Positions 27,801 through 36,955 of a DNA stretch of 64,000 nucleotides are shown here, in pieces. The position numbers and the translations under genes were made by a program. The notes beneath the pieces were generated by a model. That model did not search any database and was not told where the DNA came from. It saw only the letters and a program-made list of their open reading frames with translations. Source of the stretch: an uncultured Bacteroidales bacterium (GTDB taxonomy: Bacteria > Bacteroidota > Bacteroidia > Bacteroidales > Paludibacteraceae); NCBI GenBank assembly GCA_902766045.1, contig CACXCA010000051.1, forward strand, positions 62,001 through 126,000, in the 5' to 3' direction. Each line of letters opens with the position of its first letter. Position 1 is the stretch's first letter.

Positions 27801-28572
27801 TCGGGAGGATGATGAGATCGGTGAGGTGGTTAGACAATACAATACGATGGTGAAACAGCTTCATGATAGTGCGGATAAACTGGCTCGTTCCGAACGTGAA
27901 TTTGCTTGGCGTGAAATGGCAAGGCGAATTGCACATGAGATAAAGAATCCGTTGACGCCGATGAAGTTGAGTGTGCAGCAATGCTTGAGGAAGCAGAAAT
28001 TGGATCCGGAAAATTTTGATGTGTATTTCCAAAAAACAGCCAATATATTAGTCGATCAAATTGATAATCTATCCAATATCGCTTCAGAATTTTCTTCGTT
28101 TGCAAAGGCCTCTGAATCAAGGTGTGTGAAGATGGATATGGTCGAACGCCTACAATCTACGGTGGAATTGTTCGTTAATAACTCAGAGGATGTCTATTTC
28201 GTGTTGAATCTGAATGGAATAGAGCATCTATATGTGTGGATGGATGATAAACAGATGTTGCAGGTGATGAATAATTTATTTAGAAATGCAATTCAAGCGA
28301 TTCCTTCCGACCGAAAGGGCATTGTACAGATCTCATTACATGAGAAAGATGGATTTGCTTGTATCGACGTGAAAGATAATGGCTGCGGTATTCCAGAACA
28401 GAATAGAAAATATATGTTCCAACCTAATTTTACAACCAAAACAAGTGGTATGGGATTAGGACTTGCTATTGTGAAGAATATTCTTTTATCAGCAGGAGGA
28501 GATATTGATTTTGAAACTAAAATAAATGAAGGCACGACATTTTTCTTGAGAATTCCGATTTATAAGGATTGA
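24829..28572 (+). CDS. Large membrane sensor histidine kinase (NtrY-like)
   Basis: This protein has about 1247 residues from the ATG at 24829 (24835 is also possible). A membrane segment at about residues 22-42 is followed by an extracytoplasmic part and a block of seven to eight membrane segments (about 220-500). A second extracytoplasmic region, further membrane segments, a third sensor region, a last membrane helix and a HAMP domain come next. The C terminus is a complete kinase: H box RIAHEIKNPLTP (His1036), N box NNLFRNAIQA, and G boxes DNGCGIPEQN and GMGLGLAIVKN. No response regulator is adjacent. It starts 23 bases after rlmH. The signal sensed is unknown. Confidence 0.9.
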   Translation: MFMNDTYNKLIRLLRYYWRRLSRRFSLNSSTNFVGWLSICALCLFFTMGVEYLHYRSSLQSIKKDEITRVIRQKEMISEQIMTQIRHVLAKGSVEDLYDRNDLYEISKSNEIAFLVYKGNELLYWTNNDIAIQGVEGFDFAKEFYYLSVNAHVIVMQSFYKEYRCISLIKIKDYIFPKKNSYNNYFAEAFHLPGSVVISRDPSQGMPFYSKDDVFLFSLSDILVKTGNYRYILLSILFGALFLVSLLMTLNSLANNIRIRCPRWYRVGLFGIFLLLALTFCLLLYFRFPGLWFDNSFLSGMSYHSDHIPSSSHLSLFVTFLYGIAFLYKRQAPYLNIDILKDKKTWKKVFLIFIMKSFPFVLMIQYFLIVKGMVYHSNMNVAVSFIQEVNAETLIMLMLELFLVYLFYFVISHIRVLYAFKENTKIILFVHLTLTVLVSLGYAVQGLWVEVVFVFLVSIVILFVDLYETYYPVSRFLYTAPIAFVFINLIVGLSYYYSTSKNESNFRTMAKTISENSCVYKDEVAESILKDKNSYLITDTRLIRWVRLNSSEVEDLAENYLWESYFRVFDEKYDFEVQVCSPSESLYLRKPNFENVVYKDFSEVEEHFRRLDKSKFYANQDERLAISFLGRIPMDSITVYLKFYRKSTYDRVSLLEQSLSEGKNYANYSMAKYINGELSYSDGEFHYPIMMTWISGPNRGEDDKFFMNYYTHYVHVFDQGKSIAVVSVPERQSYIYVIMLTYLFAAYILVALAYFSICEMRKSFQKRGKSLLTRMQLIFVIPILISFMIFAFATFPFFMDQYEKLQFSEMKEKSVSIQQQVQQLVGLDETITMNTPDLFAKVRELSNLFQLDIVLYDEKGNLAISSRPILLPSDKRRSKLVYPRIKFSQVPDMFMVEKFHSSNFYSQYMKAYNLQNKCVGYIHMMSYKSYYEARNEMLNILVVVVDVYLFISIISIFIIWLLNKQTIRPLSLLSQHFTQVRLTGENSLIDYREDDEIGEVVRQYNTMVKQLHDSADKLARSEREFAWREMARRIAHEIKNPLTPMKLSVQQCLRKQKLDPENFDVYFQKTANILVDQIDNLSNIASEFSSFAKASESRCVKMDMVERLQSTVELFVNNSEDVYFVLNLNGIEHLYVWMDDKQMLQVMNNLFRNAIQAIPSDRKGIVQISLHEKDGFACIDVKDNGCGIPEQNRKYMFQPNFTTKTSGMGLGLAIVKNILLSAGGDIDFETKINEGTTFFLRIPIYKD

Positions 28573-28600
28573 AAAGGTAATGTAAGCCAATAATTTTTAC

Positions 28601-28608
28601 TATATTTG
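28601..28608 (+). promoter_or_regulatory. Possible -7 element before porQ
   Basis: TATATTTG matches TAnnTTTG and lies 83 bases before porQ in the 119-base gap after the kinase. The -33 element is not evident. Confidence 0.45.
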
Positions 28609-28691
28609 AACTCGTATTTTTGATATCCCAATGGGGAGCAAAGAAAAAAGAAGAAACGACAGGAAGTTCTTCCTGAATAAAAAGTTTTGTT

Positions 28692-29750
28692 ATGATTTTT
28701 AAGAAAAGAAATATTTTATTGTTGGTGATAGCAATGCTTTCTATGGTTCCTGTGAGAGCTGCAGAAACAGGTGAGGGTGTTTATTCTTATTTGAATATGC
28801 CATATAATGCGAAATTGGCAGGTCTTGGAGGTGTGAATGTGTCGGTTCATTCTGATGATGTGAATCAGATATACTCCAATCCTTCTTTGTTTTCTCCTTC
28901 TTTGCGGAATGCTATATCTTTAAGTTATGTCAATTACATAGCGGATGCCAATGGGGGAATGGCTTCATACGCCTATACTCCGGATAGCCTGAACTATTTT
29001 GGATTCAATTTCATATTCATGGGATATGGACAATTTGATGGGTATGATCGATATGGCATGGAGACGAATTCATTTTCGGCTGGTGATTTTGCGTGGAACT
29101 TGGTCTATGCAAGATATTTAGGTGCTAATATCAAGGTGGGTCTCTCCTTGAAGCCTGTTTATTCACATATTGATACATACAGTAGTTTCGGTATGGCTTT
29201 TGATGTGGGTGCAAATTACTATCATCCAGAGTGGGATTTTTCTGTCGGATATGTAATAAAAAATTTTGGATTCCGTTTTACCGATTATTATGATGAACAG
29301 GAGAGAGAACGCTTGCCATGGAATATGCAGTTGGGCGTTTCGAAAGGGTTGGTTCATGCACCTTTCCGTTTCTCTGTTACGTATAATCATATGAATAAGT
29401 GGAAGCTGGATTATACACATGCGAAACCGAAGACATCCGTTCTGACTGTGGATACTGAGGGGGAGAAAGATCCGAATGACATTCGGTTTGCAGATATGTT
29501 GTTCCGCCATCTAGTGTTTGGCATGGAGGTTATAATAAAGAAAAACTTCCATATTGATATGGCTTATAATCATCGTCGAAACAGAGAATACACGTTGAGT
29601 GAGGCTCGAGGTGTTAATGGATTCTCATTCGGCGCAGGCTTTAAAGTATATAAGTTTAATTTGGATGCGGCTTATGCGCAATATGCTCCTTCAGGAGGTG
29701 TCTTTACGCTTTCGTTGTCATCCTCTATTGATTCGTTTAAGAAGGAATGA
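28692..29750 (+). CDS. porQ: Type IX secretion system protein PorQ
   Basis: This 352-residue protein has a signal peptide ending at VRAAET. The start [33 protein letters not shown] is the PorV/PorQ-type outer membrane beta-barrel entry, and barrel strands run to the C terminus. PorQ belongs to the T9SS outer-membrane attachment machinery with PorU, PorV and PorZ. The stop overlaps cmk by four bases; porQ-cmk-ispH is a recurrent Bacteroidota arrangement. Confidence 0.88.
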   Translation: MIFKKRNILLLVIAMLSMVPVRAAETGEGVYSYLNMPYNAKLAGLGGVNVSVHSDDVNQIYSNPSLFSPSLRNAISLSYVNYIADANGGMASYAYTPDSLNYFGFNFIFMGYGQFDGYDRYGMETNSFSAGDFAWNLVYARYLGANIKVGLSLKPVYSHIDTYSSFGMAFDVGANYYHPEWDFSVGYVIKNFGFRFTDYYDEQERERLPWNMQLGVSKGLVHAPFRFSVTYNHMNKWKLDYTHAKPKTSVLTVDTEGEKDPNDIRFADMLFRHLVFGMEVIIKKNFHIDMAYNHRRNREYTLSEARGVNGFSFGAGFKVYKFNLDAAYAQYAPSGGVFTLSLSSSIDSFKKE

Positions 29751-30433
29751 AGAAAATTATTGTTGCAATAGATGGATATTCTTCTTGTGGGAAGAGTACA
29801 ATGGCTAAGGATCTAGCCAAAAGTGTTGGTTATGCCTATGTGGATACGGGTGCGATGTATAGATCTGTGACCTTGTATTGTTTAAGAAACAATTGGATAA
29901 CCAATGGTGTGGTGGATGAGGAGAAATTAAAAGAGGCTCTTCCTTCTATCCGTATAGATTTTAAATATAATCAAGAGAAGAAAGCAAATGAAACGTATCT
30001 GAATGGTGAGAATGTGGAAGATGAGATTCGTTCCCTCACTGTTTCTAATTCCGTGAGTGTGGTAAGTTCCATCGGTTTTGTTCGGAAAGCAATGGTGGCT
30101 CTTCAGCAAGCATATAGGGAGACGCGTGGTGTAGTGATGGATGGCCGGGATATCGGAACGGTTGTCTATCCAGATGCGGAATTAAAGGTCTTTTTAACAG
30201 CTTCTCCTGAGATTCGTGCTCAGCGTCGTTACGATGAGTTGACAGCCAAGGGCGAAAAGGTTTCATTCGATGAGATATTGGAGAATGTAAAACAACGTGA
30301 TTATATGGATCAAAATCGTGCGGAGAGTCCTTTGCGTCAGGCTGAGGATGCGATTGTGTTAGACAATAGTCATATGACAATTGCTGAACAGAAAGCATGG
30401 TTGTTGGAACGTTTTGAAGAAAGAGCTAAATGA
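29747..30433 (+). CDS. cmk: Cytidylate kinase
   Basis: This 228-residue P-loop kinase phosphorylates CMP and dCMP. The Walker A is [12 protein letters not shown] at residues 9-20, followed by [15 protein letters not shown] (substrate binding), [23 protein letters not shown] and the lid region [13 protein letters not shown]. It overlaps porQ and ispH by four bases on each side, so the three are translationally coupled. Confidence 0.97.
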   Translation: MKKIIVAIDGYSSCGKSTMAKDLAKSVGYAYVDTGAMYRSVTLYCLRNNWITNGVVDEEKLKEALPSIRIDFKYNQEKKANETYLNGENVEDEIRSLTVSNSVSVVSSIGFVRKAMVALQQAYRETRGVVMDGRDIGTVVYPDAELKVFLTASPEIRAQRRYDELTAKGEKVSFDEILENVKQRDYMDQNRAESPLRQAEDAIVLDNSHMTIAEQKAWLLERFEERAK

Positions 30434-31296
30434 TTGTCGAAATAGATACAAATTCAGGTTTTTGCTTCGGTGTTGTGACGGCTATTCATAAGGCTGAGGA
30501 GGAGTTGGACAAGTCGGATAAACTTCATTGCTTAGGTGCGATTGTTCATAATAGCATGGAGGTGAGACGGCTGGAGGAGAAAGGCCTTGTTACGATCGAC
30601 CGTGATATGTTTGACCATCTGCATGGACAAAAGATCTTGTTCCGTGCACATGGAGAACCCCCCTCAACTTATATACAGGCGAAAAAGAATAATCTGACCA
30701 TTATTGATGCTACTTGTCCGGTTGTTTTAAATCTGCAGAAAAGAATACGGAAAGCGTATCTGGCTTCTGATTCTCAACAGACTCAAATTGTTATCTACGG
30801 GAAAAAAGCACATGCGGAGGTGAATGGCTTGGTGGGACAGACGGATGGGAATGCTATTGTAATAGAGGGCGTGGAGGATTTGTCTAAATTGGATTATTCT
30901 AAAAATATCTGTTTGTTCTCTCAAACGACAAAGTCAATAGAGGGATTTAATAAAATCGTGGCGGAGATTCAGAAACGAATGGATTCGGATAAAACGTTCG
31001 TGTTCAATGATACCATCTGTCGGCAGGTGGCCAATCGAATACCTAAGATTATCAATTTTGTTGCTCGTCATGACTTAATCCTCTTTGTGAGCGGTAGGGA
31101 GAGTTCCAATGGTAAGGTGTTGTTTGATGAATGTAAGAAGGTGAATAGCAACATCTACATGATTTCAGATCTGGATGAGGTGGATTATACTATCTTTGAG
31201 GGCGTGAAATCGGTTGGTATTTGTGGGGCTACATCTACTCCCAAATGGTTGATGGAAGAGTTGAAACAGAAAATAGAACAAAATGTTATTCCATAA
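30430..31296 (+). CDS. ispH: 4-hydroxy-3-methylbut-2-enyl diphosphate reductase
   Basis: This 288-residue iron-sulfur enzyme is the last step of the MEP isoprenoid pathway, giving IPP and DMAPP. The three cluster cysteines are in [16 protein letters not shown] and NDTICRQV. His residues in AIVHNSMEV and FRAHGEPP bind the substrate diphosphate. The third box reads [10 protein letters not shown] rather than the commoner DTICxATxxRQ, an uncommon but in-family variation. It overlaps cmk by four bases. Confidence 0.96.
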   Translation: MIVEIDTNSGFCFGVVTAIHKAEEELDKSDKLHCLGAIVHNSMEVRRLEEKGLVTIDRDMFDHLHGQKILFRAHGEPPSTYIQAKKNNLTIIDATCPVVLNLQKRIRKAYLASDSQQTQIVIYGKKAHAEVNGLVGQTDGNAIVIEGVEDLSKLDYSKNICLFSQTTKSIEGFNKIVAEIQKRMDSDKTFVFNDTICRQVANRIPKIINFVARHDLILFVSGRESSNGKVLFDECKKVNSNIYMISDLDEVDYTIFEGVKSVGICGATSTPKWLMEELKQKIEQNVIP

Positions 31297-31302
31297 TTGA
31301 AT

Positions 31303-31917
31303 ATGAATATGCGGAAGCAATTGTTGTTTTTCTTCTGGTTGATCCCTTTGATATCATTTGGACAGGCTGCTGGTACTGCAAGTGAGACGATTGCTTATAT
31401 AGATCAGTATTGTAAGACGGCAATTCGCGAGATGTATTTGTATAAGATTCCGGCTAGTATCACTTTGGCTCAGGGAATATTGGAGTCGGGTAGTGGACAT
31501 AGTGATCTGGCCATAATCGCTAATAATCATTTCGGCATTAAATGTACGAGTGATTATGTGGGGGATACATTTTTGAAAGATGATGATAAAAAAGATGATT
31601 GTTTCCGTGTTTATTTAGATGCTGAATCTTCTTATCGGGATCATTCTTTATTTCTGGTTAATCGTAGCCGCTATTCTTTCTTGTTCAATTATTGGATAAA
31701 AGATTATAAAGCATGGGCTATTGGACTGAAAAAAGCTGGTTATGCTACGAATCCTAATTACCCTCAGTTGCTGATCGATGTGATTGAGAAATATGAACTC
31801 TATGAATATGATCGTCATCCTGAACGGTATGTGATGAAACCAACTAACACATTGGATATCGTGAGAAAAGCTTTTGAGTCATCTCAGAATGCGGGAAAAA
31901 ATGTTGAGAATGAATAA
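31303..31917 (+). CDS. Exported glucosaminidase (GH73-like)
   Basis: This protein has about 204 residues. A signal peptide (LLFFFWLIPLISFGQAAG) precedes a mannosyl-glycoprotein endo-beta-N-acetylglucosaminidase domain (IPASITLAQGILESGSGHSDLAIIANNHFGIKC) with the catalytic Glu in ILESGSG. It cleaves glycan strands in peptidoglycan. Start choice is open: the ATG at 31303 or 31309; the TTG next to the ispH stop is less likely. No LysM tail is present. The 3' end overlaps the following gene by eight bases. Confidence 0.88.
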   Translation: MNMRKQLLFFFWLIPLISFGQAAGTASETIAYIDQYCKTAIREMYLYKIPASITLAQGILESGSGHSDLAIIANNHFGIKCTSDYVGDTFLKDDDKKDDCFRVYLDAESSYRDHSLFLVNRSRYSFLFNYWIKDYKAWAIGLKKAGYATNPNYPQLLIDVIEKYELYEYDRHPERYVMKPTNTLDIVRKAFESSQNAGKNVENE

Positions 31918-32593
31918 AAAACTAATTATCTCGATTGTCTTTGCCTGTTTTTTTGCGGGCTTTTTCTTTTTCTTGTTAAAAGACAGAAATGAACATTCTC
32001 TCAACTCGCAGCCTGTCACGCAGGAGAACCATCCTACGATTGATTTGGTAGAGGATTGTATCGTGTTTATCGGAGATGAACGTTTAGAGAAGTGCGATTG
32101 GCGCAGTCTGATGCAATGTGATAAGATTTATAATTTGTCACAATCACAGAATACAATAAAAGATGAGTATAATCGGTTGGATTATCTTTTCGGAGAGGTC
32201 CATCCTTCTCAGGTGGTGGTGATGCTTGGATTGCGTGATTTGATGAATAAAATACCTGTTAATCAAGTATATGCTGATTTTGTTCAATGTATTGAGACGA
32301 TGCAAAGTCGATATCCTCAGACGGAAATAATCATATTGCCTATCTTGCCTGTGGATTATAATATGCCAGTTGTCTATAATTCGTTGAAGGAGAAGGATAT
32401 TGAGGCCTTCAACCTGTTGGTTAAATTGTATGCATTGGAGAAAGGCCTTTCGTATGTGAGTATGGCCAATGATTTAAAGGGAACGGGTGGCAATTTACGC
32501 AGAGAGTATAGTCAAGGAGACGGTCTCTCTTTTTCGGATGCTGCCTACTATGTTATGAAGGATCGTCTATCTGCCTATCTGCGTTTAAATTAA
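31910..32593 (+). CDS. Membrane-anchored SGNH-fold protein lacking catalytic residues
   Basis: This 227-residue protein starts at the ATG at 31910, overlapping the glucosaminidase stop. One N-terminal membrane helix (residues 5-23) precedes an SGNH/GDSL-like domain. Block I reads FIGDERL (residues 53-59), with Glu57 where the nucleophile Ser stands. Block III reads MLGLRDL instead of GxND. Block V reads DGLSFSDAAYYV without the catalytic His (usually DGLHLS). The fold order is kept but the Ser-His machinery is absent, so it is probably a binding or structural protein. The glucosaminidase neighbour suggests a role at the cell wall. Confidence 0.7.
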   Translation: MNKKLIISIVFACFFAGFFFFLLKDRNEHSLNSQPVTQENHPTIDLVEDCIVFIGDERLEKCDWRSLMQCDKIYNLSQSQNTIKDEYNRLDYLFGEVHPSQVVVMLGLRDLMNKIPVNQVYADFVQCIETMQSRYPQTEIIILPILPVDYNMPVVYNSLKEKDIEAFNLLVKLYALEKGLSYVSMANDLKGTGGNLRREYSQGDGLSFSDAAYYVMKDRLSAYLRLN

Positions 32594-32606
32594 GCCACTC
32601 CGTTTG

Positions 32607-33491
32607 TTAATAGGAGACTTGAGAAAATACATCTAAAATCTCTTCTTTTGTTAGGTTGTCAAAGTCCTCTTTCCGAGGGAGTACAAGTATGCCTGCAATG
32701 TCGATGGCACCTGGGCTGATCATCTTATAGGCGTCACCCTCTTCGAAATATTGTGAAGGACGATGTTTCTTCCTAGGAAAAACAAACAAATGATAATCAC
32801 CCTCTTCGTAAAAACCAAAAAGGTTCATTTTAGGTTCTGATTCAGAGCCCTCTCTCATCTGTAATTGTTTGTATAGTTGTTGGAAGTAGGAACTCGCCAT
32901 GGCTGGTTGTTCGCACTGAATGTGAATACATTTTCTTCCGTAGTTGACAAACTCTTCCATCTTATTCCCTTTGCACTCGGATAATACTCTGGTTGAGATA
33001 CTTTGCATTTCAGTTTCAAAAGGCAGTTGTCCTTTTAGTACGGCTTGAAAGTGAAGATGGTCTGGTGCCGATGCTCCACATTGAGGACCATTATATAACA
33101 ATGTGTGCGTAGGAATCGTTCTGCAGAAAGAGATGAAATCGTCTATGAAGGGAAGAATCTCTTGAACCTTATGCTCTTTGTGGGGAATGGTCATGTGCCC
33201 TTTTAAGATAGGGAATGGGTTGACCAGTAGAATGAATCGTTCATTTAGGTCTTGATGTTTTTGAACCGACGGACGATTTTCCTGACATAGAAAACACTTC
33301 CTGGCAGCAATGCTTTTAGCATCTAATTTTGCACCTGATGATACGGCTCTTGCTGGATTATATTGAGCGTAGATTGTATAATTGCCCATATTGAAGGAAC
33401 GAAGCTCAATCGTATCTAATTGCTCTACTCGTTGACGAAATTCGTCCCATTCAGTTAATTGCTCATGAAATAGTTGTTCAGCGTTTATCAT
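32607..33491 (-). CDS. DUF4922 protein, HIT-like nucleotidyltransferase fold
   Basis: This 294-residue protein is of the DUF4922 / GDP-L-galactose phosphorylase-like type. CFLCQENRPS could bind metal. NPFPILKGHMTIPHKEH and the HIT-type motif GASAPDHLHFQAV (about residues 138-150) point to nucleotide phosphate chemistry. The substrate is unknown. It overlaps the upstream glycosyltransferase by 14 bases, so the two are coupled and may act on the same sugar nucleotide. That functional link is inference. Confidence 0.75.
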   Translation of the reverse strand: MINAEQLFHEQLTEWDEFRQRVEQLDTIELRSFNMGNYTIYAQYNPARAVSSGAKLDAKSIAARKCFLCQENRPSVQKHQDLNERFILLVNPFPILKGHMTIPHKEHKVQEILPFIDDFISFCRTIPTHTLLYNGPQCGASAPDHLHFQAVLKGQLPFETEMQSISTRVLSECKGNKMEEFVNYGRKCIHIQCEQPAMASSYFQQLYKQLQMREGSESEPKMNLFGFYEEGDYHLFVFPRKKHRPSQYFEEGDAYKMISPGAIDIAGILVLPRKEDFDNLTKEEILDVFSQVSY

Positions 33492-34947
33492 GACTTTTCT
33501 TTTTGTTTTCTTTTTGTCTTCTAATAATCTCTAAGCTTCTGAGCTGGTCTTTGTAGGTATTGTTCTTATTGAGTTTTTCAATGTTCAAAGACGCATCAGA
33601 ATTATCGTTCCATCTTCTGCACAAATACAATGATTCGAAAATTCGTCCGATTTGATACTCATGAGAGATGGTGAGTCCTAATGCATAGTCCTCGCCATAA
33701 CTGGTGTTCGGTACATGAATCGTTCTAAGAATAGGAGTGTAGAATGCTCTTGGTGCTCCTAGTCCGTTTATTCTAAGTGCATTGTTTCGTCCGTTTTTGT
33801 ACGTCCATTCCTTATGGTCAATCAAGCCAGGGGCGATGGTGTTCATTTGGAAATCTGTTAGCGTATAGCTGCCGATGACCATGGCACATTCCTGTTCGTA
33901 GAATGTGTTAACAATCGTTTGTAGCGTGTTTTCTGACTGATAAACATCATCGCTGTCCAGTTGAACAGAGAATTTTCCGCAAAGAGGATGGTCGATTCCT
34001 TCATTCCAGCATCCTCCGATACCTAGGTCGGTGCGTGTAGGAATAATGTGAACGATTCTGTCATCTTTCTCCGCATGTTGTTTAATGATGTCTGTCGTAC
34101 CATCGGTTGAGTGATTGTCGATGATGATGAGATTGAACTTGAAATCTGTCTTTTGTGACAATACAGATTGTATTGCATCGGCAATCGTCAGTTTGCGATT
34201 CTTTACAGGAATGATGACGCTGGCTTCATAATCGAATGACGTTGCATTCAGGTTCACTTTCTTAAAGACAGGCTCTAAATAGGCTCCTATTGCTTTTAGA
34301 TGACTGATACATGCTCGTTCCTTTTCTACCTGCACCTCTCGGTTGCGTGGATCTACATAATCAAATTGTCCGTTGCCCGACATTGATTCAGTCTCGACAA
34401 TCGTGTAGAGGTATTCGTTGATATGAAAAGCTGGTTGCTGCGAAGTAATCGCCAAGCGTGAACGATACCATCCTGCTGTGAGATAGTTCTCTTTGTTCAG
34501 GACAGTCTCCTTCTGTAACAGTTTCTGATTGATTAATACGACTGGACCAAAATTGAAATCGTCGCGGACACTGCCGATTTGATAGTCGATTGTAGGGTAT
34601 TCTTCACGTTTCCCATCCTTTTCTACATAATAGTTGGAGTAGATGAGGCTGGCTTGTGTGAAGGATGCAATTTGGTTGAGGCGTTCCAATCCATGCTGTC
34701 CCCAGTTGATCTTGACTGGCTTGGGACAATACAAAACATACTCGTTCTTAGACATTAACGTGATGAGTCGGATGGTACGAGAACTCTCTAAATGGGGAAT
34801 CGAAATGGTACGAACTCCCAATTGAGGAATTGCTGCATGTTCAGGGACAAGTAAGATAATCTCTCCAACACAACGCTCTTGCTTAAGTTCGTTTATTGTT
34901 TGCGATGTAATCTCATCGTTAATGTATGGAATGAAACAGTCAATCAT
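33478..34947 (-). CDS. Family 2 glycosyltransferase
   Basis: This protein has 489 residues from the ATG at 34947 (MIDCFIPYINDE); a GTG 51 bases further out is less likely. The N-terminal 230 residues look like a degenerate nucleotide-sugar-transferase-like region. A classical GT-A domain follows: ASVIIPVKNRKLTIADAIQSV, IIIDNHSTDGTTDII and the DxD-type motif QLDSDDVY. It has no membrane segments, so it is cytoplasmic. It forms an operon with the DUF4922 gene, driven by a good promoter at 35016-35046. The acceptor is unknown. Confidence 0.85.
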   Translation of the reverse strand: MIDCFIPYINDEITSQTINELKQERCVGEIILLVPEHAAIPQLGVRTISIPHLESSRTIRLITLMSKNEYVLYCPKPVKINWGQHGLERLNQIASFTQASLIYSNYYVEKDGKREEYPTIDYQIGSVRDDFNFGPVVLINQKLLQKETVLNKENYLTAGWYRSRLAITSQQPAFHINEYLYTIVETESMSGNGQFDYVDPRNREVQVEKERACISHLKAIGAYLEPVFKKVNLNATSFDYEASVIIPVKNRKLTIADAIQSVLSQKTDFKFNLIIIDNHSTDGTTDIIKQHAEKDDRIVHIIPTRTDLGIGGCWNEGIDHPLCGKFSVQLDSDDVYQSENTLQTIVNTFYEQECAMVIGSYTLTDFQMNTIAPGLIDHKEWTYKNGRNNALRINGLGAPRAFYTPILRTIHVPNTSYGEDYALGLTISHEYQIGRIFESLYLCRRWNDNSDASLNIEKLNKNNTYKDQLRSLEIIRRQKENKKKSHDKR

Positions 34948-35015
34948 AAGTGAAAAATTCAAATTAATATTGTAAAACGGTGATGTTATAGAACTCACCT
35001 AATTAAATCATATCA

Positions 35016-35046
35016 CAAAGGTATGAAATTTCAGCCTATTTTACAA
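35016..35046 (-). promoter_or_regulatory. Promoter of the GT2-DUF4922 operon
   Basis: On the minus strand, TTG (35046-35044), a 20-base spacer and TACCTTTG (35023-35016) match the Bacteroidota promoter consensus. The -7 element is 68 bases before the ATG at 34947. Confidence 0.55.
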
Positions 35047-35085
35047 TGTTGCATGATCAACTTGAATTGCATTTAGCTTTCTATT

Positions 35086-36951
35086 TCATTCGACAAAAAC
35101 TTCTGTTTTTGATTTAACTATATAAGAGAATTTCAACTCCTTTTTCTCTCCTGGTTTTAAGGTGAGTTTCCATGTGAGTTTTCCCTCTATTGGATCAACC
35201 TCGGCACCGCTGCTTTCCGTAAGTTCCACTTTGACTTCATCTGTTGTGGAGATTGGATATTGGTCTTCAACAGTGATTTTCACTGACTCAGCTTTGTTGT
35301 TTTTAACGGTGATCTGCCATATCTTCTCCGTTTTGTCTGTTGTCTTTGTCAGATTTTTGGATGTGTAGTTCTTCAATTCCTTACGATCAACAGCTAAATC
35401 TCTATCCTTTCCGATGGAGAGGTGAAGCGTATCTTCTGTTTGTCTTGTATTGATGAAACTTTCTCCCATGTACATGTTGTTGAGGAAGAGTTTCACTTTA
35501 CCATCCAGCAAGTCCAGTTTCTTCCATTCAGGAATGGATGCAATGAGATAGACATCCTTTGATAGTTTAGGAATGGCAAAATAGTTGTATTCAGCATTGA
35601 TGGACATATCTTTTACAACAATCTCATGGTCGGCTGCATCATCCGGAATCGTGTTCTTACCTGCAATGTCGGATATGTAGTTTCGTATGACCATTTGTGG
35701 TATGTTAGCTTCCATATCGCTGCTTTGGCTCTTGCTCTTATTGATCTGAATTTTGTTTTGAGATGCGTAATCCTTAAACAGATTGCTCTCAATGGTATTG
35801 CTTAATTTTGAATAAGAACCCAATTCCACATTTCTAACGGCAACATTTTGTCCCTCTGCAGAGGTGGTGAAGGTTTGATATCCTACAAATTCATATTTTA
35901 CACGAGCGTAGATTGGAACCAAAAGTTCGTAGTAGCCATTCTCGTCAGTTTCTGTTTTGATATCTTCTCCGCATGAGATGAGTACGCCCTTCAATGGGTT
36001 TTCTTTATCTCGTACGATACCTAAAACTTTTATGTACTCTTTCTCATCTGATGGCATGCTATTGGTCCTTCTATAGTCATTATAGCCGTTGGGAATGAAA
36101 TGCTTTGTCAACTCTGGTTTCTCATTGCTGACAGTTGGGTCGTTTTGAGATAGGGATAGTTTCACATTCCCCCAATTCTCTTTGCTTCCTTGGCTGACGT
36201 ATGCTTTCTGAATCAGATGAAGGTGCTTGTCAGCTTTTGTGATTCTTGTTTCATAGAAAGGCATCCAAGATGCGTTTCTTACGAAGTATTGAATGTTGAT
36301 GTCGCAATTGGTTCCCATGCGAGCACTTAACGTGAGTTTGAGGAAACTCTTTGGCTCGATCTGTTTGTCATATAGAAGATTGACTTTTTGTTCGTTGCTA
36401 GTCAGCTCTTTTTGAAGTTGTTCGATCTTCTTTTGATTCTTGTATTCAAGTGAGGCAATCTCATTTAAGTCTTTACGGACGTATGAAGCGATGCCTTGTA
36501 GAGTCGTTGCCGTGAATCCGTTTTCACCACCGATGTTGTCACTTTTAAGTATCAATTCACGTTCATTACGTAATACGCTGTTTTTCTCTTTTAGCATATC
36601 GATGGAGTCGCGCAGAATGCCTGCTCTTTTGTTCAGTGCATTGGCCTCTTTGGTGATTTGCTTGCTGTTGGGAACTCCCACATCGTAATCGACTGATACA
36701 AGCGTCACATCTCCTCTCTTTATACCTACTTGAATAGATTTCTTATCAAGCAATGGAGTTATTAATGGTATCTTTATCTCCGACTGCCCTGGTTTTACAT
36801 TGACGTTGGCCACACGACTAACCATGGCTCCCTGTGGATAGACCATGACGTCGGTTATTTTGGATGTCGCTTCTTGTGCGGCGAATGTAGATAAGCAGCA
36901 GAGAGAAATACATCCTGCTAATATTGTTTTGATTATATGTTGTGTCTTCAT
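35086..36951 (-). CDS. DUF4139 (mucoidy inhibitor A-like) surface protein
   Basis: This protein has 621 residues from the ATG at 36951 (36969 is possible and would overlap the upstream gene). It has a signal peptide (LAGCISLCCLSTFAAQ), a DUF4140-type N-terminal domain, a coiled coil of about 80 residues (LNKRAGILRDSIDMLKEK), and a DUF4139 beta-domain that ends the protein (LTWKLTLKPGEKKELKFSY). Within DUF4139 lies a carboxypeptidase-regulatory-like insert (IKVLGIVRDKENPLKG, ETDENGYYELLVP). Function is unknown. It is a tandem paralogue of the gene at 36956, lacking that protein's plug domain. Confidence 0.8.
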   Translation of the reverse strand: MKTQHIIKTILAGCISLCCLSTFAAQEATSKITDVMVYPQGAMVSRVANVNVKPGQSEIKIPLITPLLDKKSIQVGIKRGDVTLVSVDYDVGVPNSKQITKEANALNKRAGILRDSIDMLKEKNSVLRNERELILKSDNIGGENGFTATTLQGIASYVRKDLNEIASLEYKNQKKIEQLQKELTSNEQKVNLLYDKQIEPKSFLKLTLSARMGTNCDINIQYFVRNASWMPFYETRITKADKHLHLIQKAYVSQGSKENWGNVKLSLSQNDPTVSNEKPELTKHFIPNGYNDYRRTNSMPSDEKEYIKVLGIVRDKENPLKGVLISCGEDIKTETDENGYYELLVPIYARVKYEFVGYQTFTTSAEGQNVAVRNVELGSYSKLSNTIESNLFKDYASQNKIQINKSKSQSSDMEANIPQMVIRNYISDIAGKNTIPDDAADHEIVVKDMSINAEYNYFAIPKLSKDVYLIASIPEWKKLDLLDGKVKLFLNNMYMGESFINTRQTEDTLHLSIGKDRDLAVDRKELKNYTSKNLTKTTDKTEKIWQITVKNNKAESVKITVEDQYPISTTDEVKVELTESSGAEVDPIEGKLTWKLTLKPGEKKELKFSYIVKSKTEVFVE

Positions 36952-36955
36952 AAGA

